DNA from: Labrenzia sp. R4_2
Lineage (GTDB): Bacteria; Pseudomonadota; Alphaproteobacteria; Rhizobiales; Stappiaceae
Length of the DNA: 64,000 nt
Assembly (NCBI RefSeq): GCF_017743865.1
Contig: NZ_JAGHRJ010000014.1
Span: 1-64,000, forward strand
Direction of reading: 5' to 3'
Part shown: positions 42,553 through 51,704 of the stretch, piece by piece
Layout: every line of letters starts with the position of its first letter
Position numbering within the stretch: the stretch's first letter is position 1
Notes under the pieces: generated by a model
What the model was told of the DNA's origin: nothing
Databases searched by the model: none
What the model saw: only the letters and a program-made list of their open reading frames with translations
Program-made: the position numbers and the translations under genes

Positions 42553-42611
42553 TCCTGACTTGACCTTAACTCCTCAAGCGTTTCAACCCACCGGAACGCG
42601 GGGTTAAGCAT

Positions 42612-42663
42612 CACCTTGAGGGGGCTTGGCACAGTGAAACCCGTGCCACGCTTCCTCAAGGTG
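42612..42663 (+). repeat. Long imperfect hairpin between binding-protein and permease genes
   Basis: Arms 42612-42632 and 42643-42663 pair over 21 positions: ten perfect pairs (CACCTTGAGG with CCTCAAGGTG), two G-T wobbles, one mismatch and further pairs, with a 10-nt loop. No T tract follows. It probably stabilises or processes the binding-protein mRNA. Confidence 0.7.
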
Positions 42664-42787
42664 ACCCTTCAGTCTCTTGGTTTTGCGAAGAGATTGAAAT
42701 CAGATGACATAGCGCCGGCTCGGCGTTCCAAGCCGAAGTTAGCGCCATGGCAAGGGCGGCCTTTGCCGGTTGCCGAACAGAAAGTCC

Positions 42788-43735
42788 ATGCTCCACTATT
42801 TTCTAAAACGTCTGTTGTCTTTGAGCTTGAGCCTGGTCGCTGCGTCGATTGTGATTTTTCTGGCGCTCGAAGTCGTGCCGGGCGATCCGGCGGCTTACAT
42901 GCTCGGCCTCAATGCGCAGGAAGACACGCTCCAGGCGCTCCGCGAAGAACTGGGACTGACGGGCTCCATCTTTCAACGGTACCTGTCCTGGGCCGGCGGG
43001 CTGTTGGTTGGAGACTTTGGTGTTTCCTATACCTACCGGACGCCCGTGTCCGAGATGATCGGTGACCGGTTGTGGGTCTCTCTGCCGCTGGCGCTTTATG
43101 CACTGACGCTCAGCACACTGATCGCCTTCCCAGCGGGTATCTGGGCGGCTTCCCGCAGAGGCTCGGCCGCCGATGCGTCTGTTATGGGTGTGACCCAGCT
43201 TGGCGTCGCGATCCCGAACTTCTGGTTTGCGATGCTGATGGTGCTTGTCTTCGCGATCAATCTGCGTTGGTTTTCCGCAGGCGGGTTTCCCGGCTGGGAC
43301 GCCGGGTTTTTCGCAGGCATGAAGGCTTTGACCCTTCCAGCGATCGCTCTGGCGTTGCCGCAAGCCAGCATCCTGACGCGTGTGATGCGGTCCAGTTTGC
43401 TGGACACGCTTGGGGAGGATTTTATCCGGACAGCACGCGCAAAGGGGCTGACAAAAGGGCAGGCGCTCTGGCGGCATGCCGTTCGCAACGCCCTGATCCC
43501 GGTGCTCACCATCCTCGGCCTGCAATTCTCCTTCCTGCTGGCTGGGGCGATCATCATAGAAAATGTCTTCTTTTTGCCCGGCCTCGGCCGTCTGGTGTTC
43601 CAGTCGATCAGCGCCCGCGATCTCATTGTCGTTGAAAGCGTGGTGATGCTTCTGGTGTTCGCGGTGATCGTCGTCAATTTCGCGGTCGACATGGCCTATG
43701 CCTGGGTTGATCCGCGCCTGCGGAGGCGCCGCTGA
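42788..43735 (+). CDS. ABC transporter permease, DppB/OppB family
   Basis: A 315-residue inner-membrane permease with six predicted transmembrane segments. Family features are the N-terminal FLALEVVPGDPAAYMLG (about 24-40) and the EAA-type loop DFIRTARAKGLTKGQALWRHAVRNALIPVL (split: DFIRTARAKGLTKG, QALWRHAVRNALIPVL). ATG 42788 was chosen because an earlier TTG only adds polar residues before the first membrane helix. The stop overlaps the next permease start as TGATG. It forms the channel with the DppC-like subunit. Confidence 0.88.
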   Translation: MLHYFLKRLLSLSLSLVAASIVIFLALEVVPGDPAAYMLGLNAQEDTLQALREELGLTGSIFQRYLSWAGGLLVGDFGVSYTYRTPVSEMIGDRLWVSLPLALYALTLSTLIAFPAGIWAASRRGSAADASVMGVTQLGVAIPNFWFAMLMVLVFAINLRWFSAGGFPGWDAGFFAGMKALTLPAIALALPQASILTRVMRSSLLDTLGEDFIRTARAKGLTKGQALWRHAVRNALIPVLTILGLQFSFLLAGAIIIENVFFLPGLGRLVFQSISARDLIVVESVVMLLVFAVIVVNFAVDMAYAWVDPRLRRRR

Positions 43736-44565
43736 TGAGTGTCCTCTTTCACAGCCGCACGCTGTTGCCGGGCCTGTTTCTATCACTTGTTTTCGTTGCT
43801 GCTGCGCTGATCAGCCTTGTCTGGGTGCCGTATGACACGACCGTCTTGAACATCGCCAACCGGATGAAACTGCCAAGTTGGGAGCATTGGCTGGGCACGG
43901 ATCAGTTTGGCCGGGACATCTTGAGCATGATCATGGTCGGTGCCCGCACGTCCATTGCCGTCGCGCTGGTCGCGGTCGGCATCGGCATGTCTGTCGGCGT
44001 GCCTCTTGGTCTGGCCGCCGCCGCGCGCAAAGGCGGCTGGTTGGATGAAGTCATCATGCGCGCAAACGATCTGGTGTTTGCCTTTCCGAGCCTTTTGATT
44101 GCGGTGATGATCACCGCGGTTTTCGGGGCATCCGCGCTCAACGCCATCATCGCGATCGGTATCTTCAACATTCCGGTCTTTGCCCGGCTAACGCGCGGCG
44201 CCGCGCTGTCCTTGTGGAACCGGGACTACATTCTGGCGGCTCGAGTGGCGGGCAAAGGCCCGGCGCGGATCTCGATGGAACACATCCTGCCGAACGTTGC
44301 GAACTTATTGATCGTGCAAGGCACCATCCAGTTCTCCCTCGGCATCCTCGCCGAGGCGGGATTGAGCTATGTCGGTCTCGGCGCTCAGCCGCCAACGGCC
44401 AGCTGGGGGCGGATGCTCGCCGACAGCCAGACGATGATCTCACTGGCCCCGCATCTGGCATTGTTTCCTGGCCTGGCGATCCTTTTGACGGTGCTCGGTC
44501 TCAACCTCATGGGCGATGGCCTTCGGGATCTTCTCGATCCGAAATTGCGGAGGGCGCGCGTATGA
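43735..44565 (+). CDS. ABC transporter permease, DppC/OppC family
   Basis: A 276-residue permease with a short N-terminal segment, then GTDQFGRDILSMIMVGARTS (about 54-73), the classic DppC-type motif, and an EAA loop (RDYILAARVAGKGPARISME). About six transmembrane helices are predicted. It overlaps the partner permease at its start and the ATPase gene by 4 nt at its end. It is the second channel subunit of the importer. Confidence 0.88.
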   Translation: MSVLFHSRTLLPGLFLSLVFVAAALISLVWVPYDTTVLNIANRMKLPSWEHWLGTDQFGRDILSMIMVGARTSIAVALVAVGIGMSVGVPLGLAAAARKGGWLDEVIMRANDLVFAFPSLLIAVMITAVFGASALNAIIAIGIFNIPVFARLTRGAALSLWNRDYILAARVAGKGPARISMEHILPNVANLLIVQGTIQFSLGILAEAGLSYVGLGAQPPTASWGRMLADSQTMISLAPHLALFPGLAILLTVLGLNLMGDGLRDLLDPKLRRARV

Positions 44566-46157
44566 GCCTTCTGGACATCCAAAACCTCTCCTTGTCCATC
44601 CACGGGATCCCGGTCCTCAAAGATGTTTCAATGCGGGTTGCACCGGGCCGGATCCTGGGCGTGATTGGGGAAAGCGGCTCGGGCAAGTCCATGTCGGCTT
44701 TCAGCGTCATGCAACTCTTGCCAAATGGAACCTCCTGCTCCGGCAAGATCTCGCTCGCCGGACAAGATGTCCTGGCACTCAGCGAGCCGGACCTCTGCCG
44801 CATTCGGGGGCGGGACGTCGGTATGGTGTTTCAGGAGCCCATGACCGCGCTCAACCCGCTGCAAACCATCGGGGCGCAGGTGGCTGAAACCATTCTGGTG
44901 CACGAAAACGTTTCAAAATCCGAGGCGATGGTCCGGGCCGCCGAAGCGCTGCGCCGTGCAGAACTCCCCCAAGATAAGTTTCCTTTGAGCCGCTATCCGC
45001 ATGAACTCTCCGGCGGTCAACGGCAGCGGGTGGTGATTGCGATGGCGATTGCCTTGCGGCCAAAGCTCTTAATCGCGGATGAGCCGACGACTGCGCTGGA
45101 CGTCACCACCCAAGCTCAAATTCTGGAGCTTTTGAAAAAGCTGGTGTCGGAAGACAACATGGGCCTCATGCTGATCAGCCATGATCTGGCGGTTGTTGCA
45201 GACCTTGCCGATGATCTGGTGATCATGAAGAACGGTGAAGTGGTTGAAGCAGGGCCTGCAGACATGGTCTTCCGCACCATGCAGCACCCCTATTCCAAGG
45301 CTTTGCTTGCCGCCTCAAGTCATGTGCCGGACCGGGAGGGGCTCGTACAGGAGAAACCACTTCTGAAGGTTCAGAATGTTGTTCGGGACTACGTCACACA
45401 CACCCACGGCTGGTGGGGCAAGACCGTCCACTTCCGAGCGGTGAACACTGTCAGCTTTGAAATCAAGAAAGGCGAAAGCCTTGGTCTTGTGGGCGAATCT
45501 GGCTGCGGCAAATCCACATTGACCCGGGCCATTTTGGGTCTTGAAGAAGTTCAGAGCGGCGAGATCCTGTTTGATGGTCAACCGGTCTTTACCCATAACC
45601 ACGCCAACCTTGCGGTCCGCCGCAGGATGCAGGTGGTGTTTCAGGATCCATACGGCAGCTTCAATCCACGCTGGAAGGTTGAACGTCTGATCACCGAGCC
45701 ATTTCATTTGTTGGACAACCCGCCGAAGGGCGCGGAGCGGGACCGGGCAATTGCCGAGGCGCTGGAGAGCGTCGGCCTGACCGCTGAGGACCGGCACAAA
45801 TATATCCACGAGTTCAGTGGTGGCCAGCGGCAACGGATCGCAATTGCCCGGGCGCTCATCATCAAACCGGATCTGATTATTCTGGATGAAGCGGTGTCCG
45901 CGCTCGATGTCTCCGTCCGCGCGCAGGTTCTGGATTTGCTGGCGGATTTGAGTGACCGGCTCGATCTCACCTATCTGTTTATCAGCCATGACCTGTCCGT
46001 GGTCCGCTCGATCACTGACCGGGTGCTGGTCATGAAATCCGGCGAAATCGTTGAGGAAGGCCCGACCGGGGCCGTCTTCGATGCGCCCAAACACGACTAC
46101 ACAAAACAATTGGTCGCCGCCGCGCCGGTTTTGCCGGCCGATATCAGCGCGGCCTGA
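44562..46157 (+). CDS. ABC transporter ATP-binding protein with two fused nucleotide-binding domains
   Basis: A 531-residue protein joining DppD-like and DppF-like ATPases. Domain 1 (about 1-255) has Walker A GESGSGKSM and signature LSGGQRQRV. Domain 2 (about 265-525) has GESGCGKST, FSGGQRQRI and the Walker B LIILDEAVSALD. ATG 44562 has a GGAGG ribosome site and a 4-nt overlap with the permease stop; the frame is open far upstream, but that is permease shadow. The first Walker A ends KSM in place of KST/KSV, a conservative change seen in this class. It powers the importer. Confidence 0.89.
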   Translation: MSLLDIQNLSLSIHGIPVLKDVSMRVAPGRILGVIGESGSGKSMSAFSVMQLLPNGTSCSGKISLAGQDVLALSEPDLCRIRGRDVGMVFQEPMTALNPLQTIGAQVAETILVHENVSKSEAMVRAAEALRRAELPQDKFPLSRYPHELSGGQRQRVVIAMAIALRPKLLIADEPTTALDVTTQAQILELLKKLVSEDNMGLMLISHDLAVVADLADDLVIMKNGEVVEAGPADMVFRTMQHPYSKALLAASSHVPDREGLVQEKPLLKVQNVVRDYVTHTHGWWGKTVHFRAVNTVSFEIKKGESLGLVGESGCGKSTLTRAILGLEEVQSGEILFDGQPVFTHNHANLAVRRRMQVVFQDPYGSFNPRWKVERLITEPFHLLDNPPKGAERDRAIAEALESVGLTAEDRHKYIHEFSGGQRQRIAIARALIIKPDLIILDEAVSALDVSVRAQVLDLLADLSDRLDLTYLFISHDLSVVRSITDRVLVMKSGEIVEEGPTGAVFDAPKHDYTKQLVAAAPVLPADISAA

Positions 46158-46166
46158 GGAGGAACG

Positions 46167-47621
46167 ATGCGCAAGGAGTTGGATCTCTGGTTCGATCCGG
46201 CCAAGTGCCTGATCAACGGCGAGTGGACCGCGTCCGCAGGCGGCGGCACACTGCCGCTTTTCAACCCATCGACAGGGGAAGAGATCGGGGCAATTGCCCG
46301 GGGCACATCGGAGGACATTGACGCCGCCGTTGCAGCCGCCGAAGCGGCCCGGCACGGCGTTTGGGGCAAGACATCGGCGGTCGAGCGCGGACGAATCCTC
46401 TTCAAACTGCGCGAACTGGTCTTGGAAAAGGTTGAAGATCTTGCCCGGATCGAGGCGATTGATGTCGGCAAACCGCTGAAACAGGCCCGCGCCGACGCAA
46501 TCGCCCTTGCCCGGTATCTGGAATTCTATGGTGGCGCCGCAGACAAGCTCCACGGCGAGACCATTCCCTATCTCGACGGCTATACGGTCTACACCCTGCG
46601 CGAACCGCACGGCGTCACCGGTCATATCGTTCCGTGGAACTATCCGATGCAGATCATCGGCCGGTCGATTGGAGCTGCGCTGGCAACCGGCAACGCCTGT
46701 GTTTTGAAGCCTGCGGAAGATGCCTGCCTGACCGCCCTTGCCTTCGCCGATCTTGCCAAGGCAGCGGGTCTGCCGGACGGGGTGTTGAACGTCGTGCCGG
46801 GGCTTGGGTCGGAGGCGGGCGCTGCGCTTTCATCTCATCCGGGCATTCATCATGTCAGCTTTACCGGTTCCGTTGCGACCGGGGTGCACATTCAAACGGC
46901 GGCTGCCAAAAACGTCATTCCGGTCACCCTGGAGCTTGGGGGAAAATCACCGCAGCTCGTGTTTGATGATGCCGACCTCGACGCGGCCCTGCCGTTCCTG
47001 GTGAATGCCGGGATTCAGAACGCGGGCCAAACCTGTTCGGCCTCCTCCCGCATTCTGGTTCAGCGTGGGCTTTATGACCAAGTGGTCGAGTGCATGGCTG
47101 GACGCTACGGCGCACTCAAGGTGGGACCGGCGCTCTCCGATCTGGATGTCGGACCACTGATCTCGAAAAAGCAGCAGGGCATTGTCTCGACCTTCATCGA
47201 CCGGGGCGCGGATCTGGAAAAAGCCGCTGAAGGCGTTTTGCAGGAGGCGCCAGAGGGCGGTAGCTATGTGACGCCAACGCTCTTTGCCGGGGTCAAACCG
47301 GATCATGTTCTGGCCCGCGACGAGATTTTCGGCCCCGTTCAGGTGATCATCCCCTTTGATGATGAGGACGAAGCGGTCGCGATTGCCAACGGCACGGACT
47401 ATGGCCTTGTTGCAAGCATTTGGAGCCGGGACGGCGCCCGTCAAATGCGGCTTGCGAAGAAGATCCGCGCCGGTCAGGTCTTCATCAACAATTATGGCGC
47501 GGGCGGTGGTGTCGAGCTGCCCTTCGGCGGCATGGGCAAGTCCGGGCATGGCCGGGAAAAGGGCTTTGAAGCGCTTTATGGCTTCACCACGCTGAAAACG
47601 GTCGCCGCCTATCACGGCTGA
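46167..47621 (+). CDS. NAD(P)+-dependent aldehyde dehydrogenase
   Basis: A 484-residue ALDH-superfamily enzyme with N158 (VPWNYP), general base E256 (LELGGKSPQ) and nucleophile C290 (GQTCSAS), all catalytic residues intact. The sequence is nearest in feel to betaine/gamma-aminobutyraldehyde-type and aromatic aldehyde dehydrogenases. It starts 9 nt after the ABC ATPase gene with a GAGGAACG ribosome site, so it belongs to the same operon. With the following short-chain dehydrogenase it could oxidise an imported alcohol to an aldehyde and then to an acid. The substrate is unknown. Confidence 0.88.
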   Translation: MRKELDLWFDPAKCLINGEWTASAGGGTLPLFNPSTGEEIGAIARGTSEDIDAAVAAAEAARHGVWGKTSAVERGRILFKLRELVLEKVEDLARIEAIDVGKPLKQARADAIALARYLEFYGGAADKLHGETIPYLDGYTVYTLREPHGVTGHIVPWNYPMQIIGRSIGAALATGNACVLKPAEDACLTALAFADLAKAAGLPDGVLNVVPGLGSEAGAALSSHPGIHHVSFTGSVATGVHIQTAAAKNVIPVTLELGGKSPQLVFDDADLDAALPFLVNAGIQNAGQTCSASSRILVQRGLYDQVVECMAGRYGALKVGPALSDLDVGPLISKKQQGIVSTFIDRGADLEKAAEGVLQEAPEGGSYVTPTLFAGVKPDHVLARDEIFGPVQVIIPFDDEDEAVAIANGTDYGLVASIWSRDGARQMRLAKKIRAGQVFINNYGAGGGVELPFGGMGKSGHGREKGFEALYGFTTLKTVAAYHG

Positions 47622-47658
47622 TCTTCAAAACGATAAATGATTTAAGGGAGTTGGACCC

Positions 47659-48399
47659 ATGAGATTGCAGGGCAAAACAGCGATTGTCACCGGTGGTGCG
47701 TCAGGCTTTGGTGCTGGCATTGTGCGCAAGTTCGCGACTGAGGGCGCCAAAGTTCTAATTGCGGATCTGAATCTCGAGTTGGCGGAACAGGTTGCATCTG
47801 AGGTTGGTGGCTTCGCCACAAAAGCAGATGTGGCCAGCAACGACAGCGTTTCGGAGCTTGCACAAACCGCGGCCTCCAAGCTCGGCGGTGTCGACATTCT
47901 GGTCAACAATGCCGGGATCACTCATCTGCCCAAGCCGATGCAGGACGTCACCGAGGACGAATTCGACAAGGTGACGGCGGTCAATTGTAAGTCCGTTTAC
48001 CTGATGGCGAAGCATTTCGTGCCGGGAATGATCGAGCGCGGCTCCGGCGCGATCCTGAATGTCGCCTCCACGGCCGGTCTCAGCCCGCGCCCGAACCTCA
48101 ACTGGTACAATGCCTCCAAGGGCTGGATGATCACCGCAACGAAGACGATGGCGGTTGAACTGGCGCCGAAAGGCGTGCGCGTCAACGCGCTCTGCCCGGT
48201 TGCCGGTGAAACCCCGCTCTTGAAAAGTTTCATGGGCGAGGACACGCCGGAAATGCGGGCGAAATTCCTCTCCACCATCCCGATCGGCCGTTTCTCGACA
48301 CCCGAAGATCTCGGCAACGCGGCCTGCTATCTCTGCTCGGACGAAGCCTCGATGATCACCGGCGTTGCCATGGAAGTTGATGGTGGGCGGTGTATTTAA
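47659..48399 (+). CDS. Short-chain dehydrogenase/reductase (SDR)
   Basis: A 246-residue classical SDR with the cofactor motif TGGASGFGAGI (11-21), D36 after strand two favouring NAD(H), NNAG (83-86), and the catalytic S137, Y150 and K154. It starts 37 nt after the aldehyde dehydrogenase with a GGGAG ribosome site. It is probably an alcohol or 3-hydroxyacyl dehydrogenase that supplies the aldehyde dehydrogenase in the same transport operon. It is the last gene of that operon. Confidence 0.86.
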   Translation: MRLQGKTAIVTGGASGFGAGIVRKFATEGAKVLIADLNLELAEQVASEVGGFATKADVASNDSVSELAQTAASKLGGVDILVNNAGITHLPKPMQDVTEDEFDKVTAVNCKSVYLMAKHFVPGMIERGSGAILNVASTAGLSPRPNLNWYNASKGWMITATKTMAVELAPKGVRVNALCPVAGETPLLKSFMGEDTPEMRAKFLSTIPIGRFSTPEDLGNAACYLCSDEASMITGVAMEVDGGRCI

Positions 48400-48433
48400 G
48401 GGGACGGGTTGATCTGTTTTCACCTTGGTGTGA

Positions 48434-48463
48434 TCCCGGACGCAGCGGAGCGGCAATCCGGGA
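48434..48463 (+). repeat. REP-like hairpin
   Basis: TCCCGGA and TCCGGGA form the outer stem, and CGC/GCG an inner stem, in the gap after the SDR gene. The shape resembles the short palindromic units often found between alphaproteobacterial genes. A related GTCCCGGC/GCCGGGAC hairpin is at 38961. Confidence 0.45.
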
Positions 48464-48543
48464 ACCACTCGCTCGTCGAGCATTTTTTGCTAAGCCTCCC
48501 AACCCGCCGCAAATCCTTCATTCAGCGCATGCTGCAGCGCAAG

Positions 48544-48575
48544 ATATTTTAAATATAAAATTTCATACTTGAAAT
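48544..48575. promoter_or_regulatory. Tandem inverted repeats, candidate MarR operators
   Basis: ATATTTTAAATAT (48544-48556, perfect 6-1-6) and ATTTCATACTTGAAAT (48560-48575, perfect 6-4-6) lie 60-90 nt before the monooxygenase start, in an AT-rich island. MarR-family dimers bind such sites, and the operon encodes one MarR protein. Confidence 0.5.
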
Positions 48576-48636
48576 ATCGGAAAATCGAGCGCAGGATCAG
48601 ACCCAGACGTTTTGGCTAAGATCAGATCCGGGGAGA

Positions 48637-50964
48637 ATGAACGTGCGCATCGTGTGTCTTGGAGGCGGGCCGGCCGGTCTTTACTTCGCCATTTCGATGA
48701 AGCTGCGGGACAGCTCTCACGAGATCACCGTGATTGAGCGCAACAAGGCGGACGACACATTCGGCTGGGGCGTGGTTTTGTCCGATGAAACCCTCGACAA
48801 TCTGGCTGCCAACGATCCGGTCAGTGCGGAAACAATCCGCGCGAATTTCGCCTATTGGGATGACATCGCGCTGTTGGTCGGCCAGGAAAAACAGCTGTCC
48901 AGCGGCCACGGCTTCTGCGGCATCGGCCGCAAGAAACTCTTGCTATTGCTGCAGGAGCGCGCCCGTGAACTCGGCGTGGAATTGAAATTCGAAACCGAAG
49001 TCGGCAATGCCGAAGACTACCGCAGGGACTATGATCTGGTCGTTGCCGCCGATGGTTTGAATTCCAAAACCCGCACGCTTTACGCTGATACGTTCAAGCC
49101 GGACATCGATGTGCGCAAATGCCATTTCGTCTGGCTCGGCACCCATCAGACCTTCTCCGACGCCTTCACCTTTATCTTTGAAAAGACTGAACACGGCTGG
49201 GTTTGGGCGCACGCCTACCAGTTCGACGATGATACGGCGACGTTCATTGTGGAATGTATGCCGGAGACCTTCGAGGCGTTTGGCTTTGCTAACATGAGCC
49301 AGCAGGAAAGCATTAAGACTTGCGAGGAGATCTTCAAGGACCATCTTGGCGGGCACAGCCTGATGACCAATGCCAACCACATTCGTGGATCCGCCTGGAT
49401 CCAGTTCCCGCGGGTACTGTGTGAGAAATGGTCCCACGAGAACGTCGTCCTGATGGGCGATGCGGCCGCAACCGCGCATTTTTCCATCGGCTCCGGCTCA
49501 AAGCTGGCTTTGGAATCCGCCATTTCGCTGGCTGATCTGCTGCACAGCGAACCGGATCTGGCCTCGGCCTTTGCGATTTATGAGGATCAGCGTCGCCTGG
49601 AAGTCTTGCGCCTGCAGTCTGCTGCGCGCAACTCGCTGGAGTGGTTCGAAAATGTCGAGCGCTACCTCCATCTTGATCCGGTCCAGCTGAACTATTCGCT
49701 GCTCACCCGGTCCCAGCGGATCAGCCATGAGAACCTGCGCGAGCGGGATCCGAAATGGCTCGCAAGCGCTGAAAGCTGGTTCATGGGCGAGGCCCGCAAG
49801 GGCGCTGGCTTGCCGGTCGCAGACAATGAGAACACGCCGCCGCGTGCGCCGATGTTTGCGCCATTCAAGCTGCGTGAGATGGAGCTGAAAAGCCGGATCG
49901 TCGTCTCGCCGATGGCGCAGTACAAGGCCGTGGATGGTTGTCCGACCGATTGGCATCTGACGCACTACGGCGAACGGGCCAAGGGCGGTGCCGGGCTCGT
50001 CTATGTCGAGATGACTTGTGTCAGCCCGGAAGGCCGCATCACGCCGGGCTGCCCGGGGCTCTATGCACCGGAGCACGAGACAGCCTGGCGGCGCCTCACC
50101 GACTTTGTGCACGAGAACACGGACTCAAAGATCGCCTGTCAGATTGGACATTCCGGCCGCAAGGGCTCGACCAACCTTGGCTGGGAAGGCATGGATCTGC
50201 CGCTTGAAGACGGCAACTGGGATTTGGTTTCGGCTTCCGCAATTCCCTGGTCGTCGCGCAATGCGACCCCGCGCGAAATCACCCGCGCGGAAATGGACCA
50301 GATCCGCGATCAGTTTGTGGCTTCGGCTGAGATGGCGGACCGTGCCGGTTTCGACATGATCGAACTGCACGCAGCCCACGGCTATCTGTTGTCATCCTTC
50401 ATTTCGCCGGTCTCGAATGTCCGGACCGATGACTATGGCGGCAGCCTTGAAAACCGGATGCGCTATCCGCTGGAAGTCCTCAAAGCCATGCGGGCTGTCT
50501 GGCCGGAAGAAAAGCCGATGTCGGTCCGCATATCCGCCAACGACTGGGTTGGTGAAGACGGTGTCACGCCGGACGAAGCGATCGAGATTGCCCGCATGTT
50601 CGCAGATGCTGGTGCGGATCTTATCGACGTTTCCGCTGGTCAGACGACGATTGACGCCAAGCCAGTCTATGGCCGTATGTTCCAGACGCCGTTCTCTGAC
50701 CGTATCCGGAATGAGGCGGGCCTGACCACCATGGCCGTCGGCAACATTTTCGAGGCCGATCACGCAAATTCAATCCTGATGGCAGGCCGCGCGGATCTCG
50801 TCGCCGTTGGCCGTCCGCATCTGACCGATCCCTACTGGACCCTGCATGAAGGGGCGAAGATCGGCGACCGCGCGGCACCCGACTGGCCGCTGCCGTATCT
50901 CGCAGGCCGCGACCAGCTGTGGCGGCTTGCAGACAAAAACGCCGAGACGGTGGGCAAGGTATGA
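48637..50964 (+). CDS. 2-aminobenzoyl-CoA monooxygenase/reductase-like two-domain flavoprotein
   Basis: A 775-residue fusion. Residues of about 1-390 are a class A flavin monooxygenase (GGGPAGL 9-15; MGDAAATAHFSIGSG), close to salicylyl-CoA 5-hydroxylase. Residues of about 405-765 are an Old Yellow Enzyme-type reductase (HAAHGYLLSSFISP, YGGSLENRMR). This architecture was characterised in Azoarcus evansii, where it hydroxylates and reduces 2-aminobenzoyl-CoA to a non-aromatic product. A benzoate-type CoA ligase gene in the same operon supports that role; a salicylyl-CoA or other ortho-substituted benzoyl-CoA substrate remains possible. First gene of the operon. Confidence 0.86.
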   Translation: MNVRIVCLGGGPAGLYFAISMKLRDSSHEITVIERNKADDTFGWGVVLSDETLDNLAANDPVSAETIRANFAYWDDIALLVGQEKQLSSGHGFCGIGRKKLLLLLQERARELGVELKFETEVGNAEDYRRDYDLVVAADGLNSKTRTLYADTFKPDIDVRKCHFVWLGTHQTFSDAFTFIFEKTEHGWVWAHAYQFDDDTATFIVECMPETFEAFGFANMSQQESIKTCEEIFKDHLGGHSLMTNANHIRGSAWIQFPRVLCEKWSHENVVLMGDAAATAHFSIGSGSKLALESAISLADLLHSEPDLASAFAIYEDQRRLEVLRLQSAARNSLEWFENVERYLHLDPVQLNYSLLTRSQRISHENLRERDPKWLASAESWFMGEARKGAGLPVADNENTPPRAPMFAPFKLREMELKSRIVVSPMAQYKAVDGCPTDWHLTHYGERAKGGAGLVYVEMTCVSPEGRITPGCPGLYAPEHETAWRRLTDFVHENTDSKIACQIGHSGRKGSTNLGWEGMDLPLEDGNWDLVSASAIPWSSRNATPREITRAEMDQIRDQFVASAEMADRAGFDMIELHAAHGYLLSSFISPVSNVRTDDYGGSLENRMRYPLEVLKAMRAVWPEEKPMSVRISANDWVGEDGVTPDEAIEIARMFADAGADLIDVSAGQTTIDAKPVYGRMFQTPFSDRIRNEAGLTTMAVGNIFEADHANSILMAGRADLVAVGRPHLTDPYWTLHEGAKIGDRAAPDWPLPYLAGRDQLWRLADKNAETVGKV

Positions 50965-51704
50965 CGCTTGCCGGCAAACATGTGATCGTGACGGGCGGCG
51001 GATCCGGGGCAGGCGCGGAAATCGCGCATGCCTTTGAGACGGCCGGTGCCAAAGTCACCATCATGGGCCGGAATGCGGAGAAGCTCGCCGCGCAGAAACT
51101 GCCTTATCAGGTGTGTGACGTCTCGGACCCGGCCGCGATCAAACTGGCTTTCGAGGCTGCCCGGGAGCAGCAAGGCTCGATATCGGTCGTCATTGCTAAT
51201 GCAGGTGCAACGGAAAGCGTGCCGTTTGCCAAGATGTCGCCCGAAGCCTTCAACGCCAATTTGGCGGTCAATCTGACCGGCGTTGCATTCTCCTTCCAGG
51301 CTGCGCTGGACGATATGAAGGATGCCGGCTGGGGCCGGATGATCGCAATCGCCTCAACGGCTGGCCTTAAGGGCTACCCTTATGTGTCCGGCTATTGCGC
51401 CGCCAAACACGGTGTTGTCGGTCTGACCCGGTCGCTTTCTGTGGAGTTGGCGCGCACCGGGATCACGGTCAACGCGATCTGCCCCGGCTTTCTCGAAACG
51501 CCCATGCTGGAGCGTTCCATTGAAAACATCATGGAAAAGACCGGCATGGACCGCGAGGCGGCCGCTGGAACGCTGCGCAAGATCAATCCGCAGAACCGCT
51601 TCATCCAACCACGCGAAGTTGCCGAAACCGCGCTTTGGCTGTGCTCCGACGGAGCGGCCAGCGTTAACGGACATGCGCTCAGTCTTTCGGGAGGCGAGAT
51701 CTGA
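50961..51704 (+). CDS. Short-chain dehydrogenase/reductase of the aminobenzoyl-CoA operon
   Basis: A 247-residue classical SDR: TGGGSGAGAE (11-20), R37 suggesting NADP(H), and catalytic S132, Y145 and K149. The ATG at 50961 overlaps the monooxygenase stop by 4 nt; 14 open codons upstream are shadow sequence. Likely to reduce or oxidise a ring ketone/alcohol intermediate in the alicyclic phase of the pathway or a 3-hydroxyacyl-CoA. The stop overlaps the marR start as TGATG. Confidence 0.83.
   Translation: MTLAGKHVIVTGGGSGAGAEIAHAFETAGAKVTIMGRNAEKLAAQKLPYQVCDVSDPAAIKLAFEAAREQQGSISVVIANAGATESVPFAKMSPEAFNANLAVNLTGVAFSFQAALDDMKDAGWGRMIAIASTAGLKGYPYVSGYCAAKHGVVGLTRSLSVELARTGITVNAICPGFLETPMLERSIENIMEKTGMDREAAAGTLRKINPQNRFIQPREVAETALWLCSDGAASVNGHALSLSGGEI

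Noticed and set aside
45315..46625. A 436-residue antisense frame across the ABC ATPase and aldehyde dehydrogenase genes
   Set aside because: It spans two well-supported genes on the other strand and shows no recognisable motif; long antisense frames are common in GC-rich DNA.
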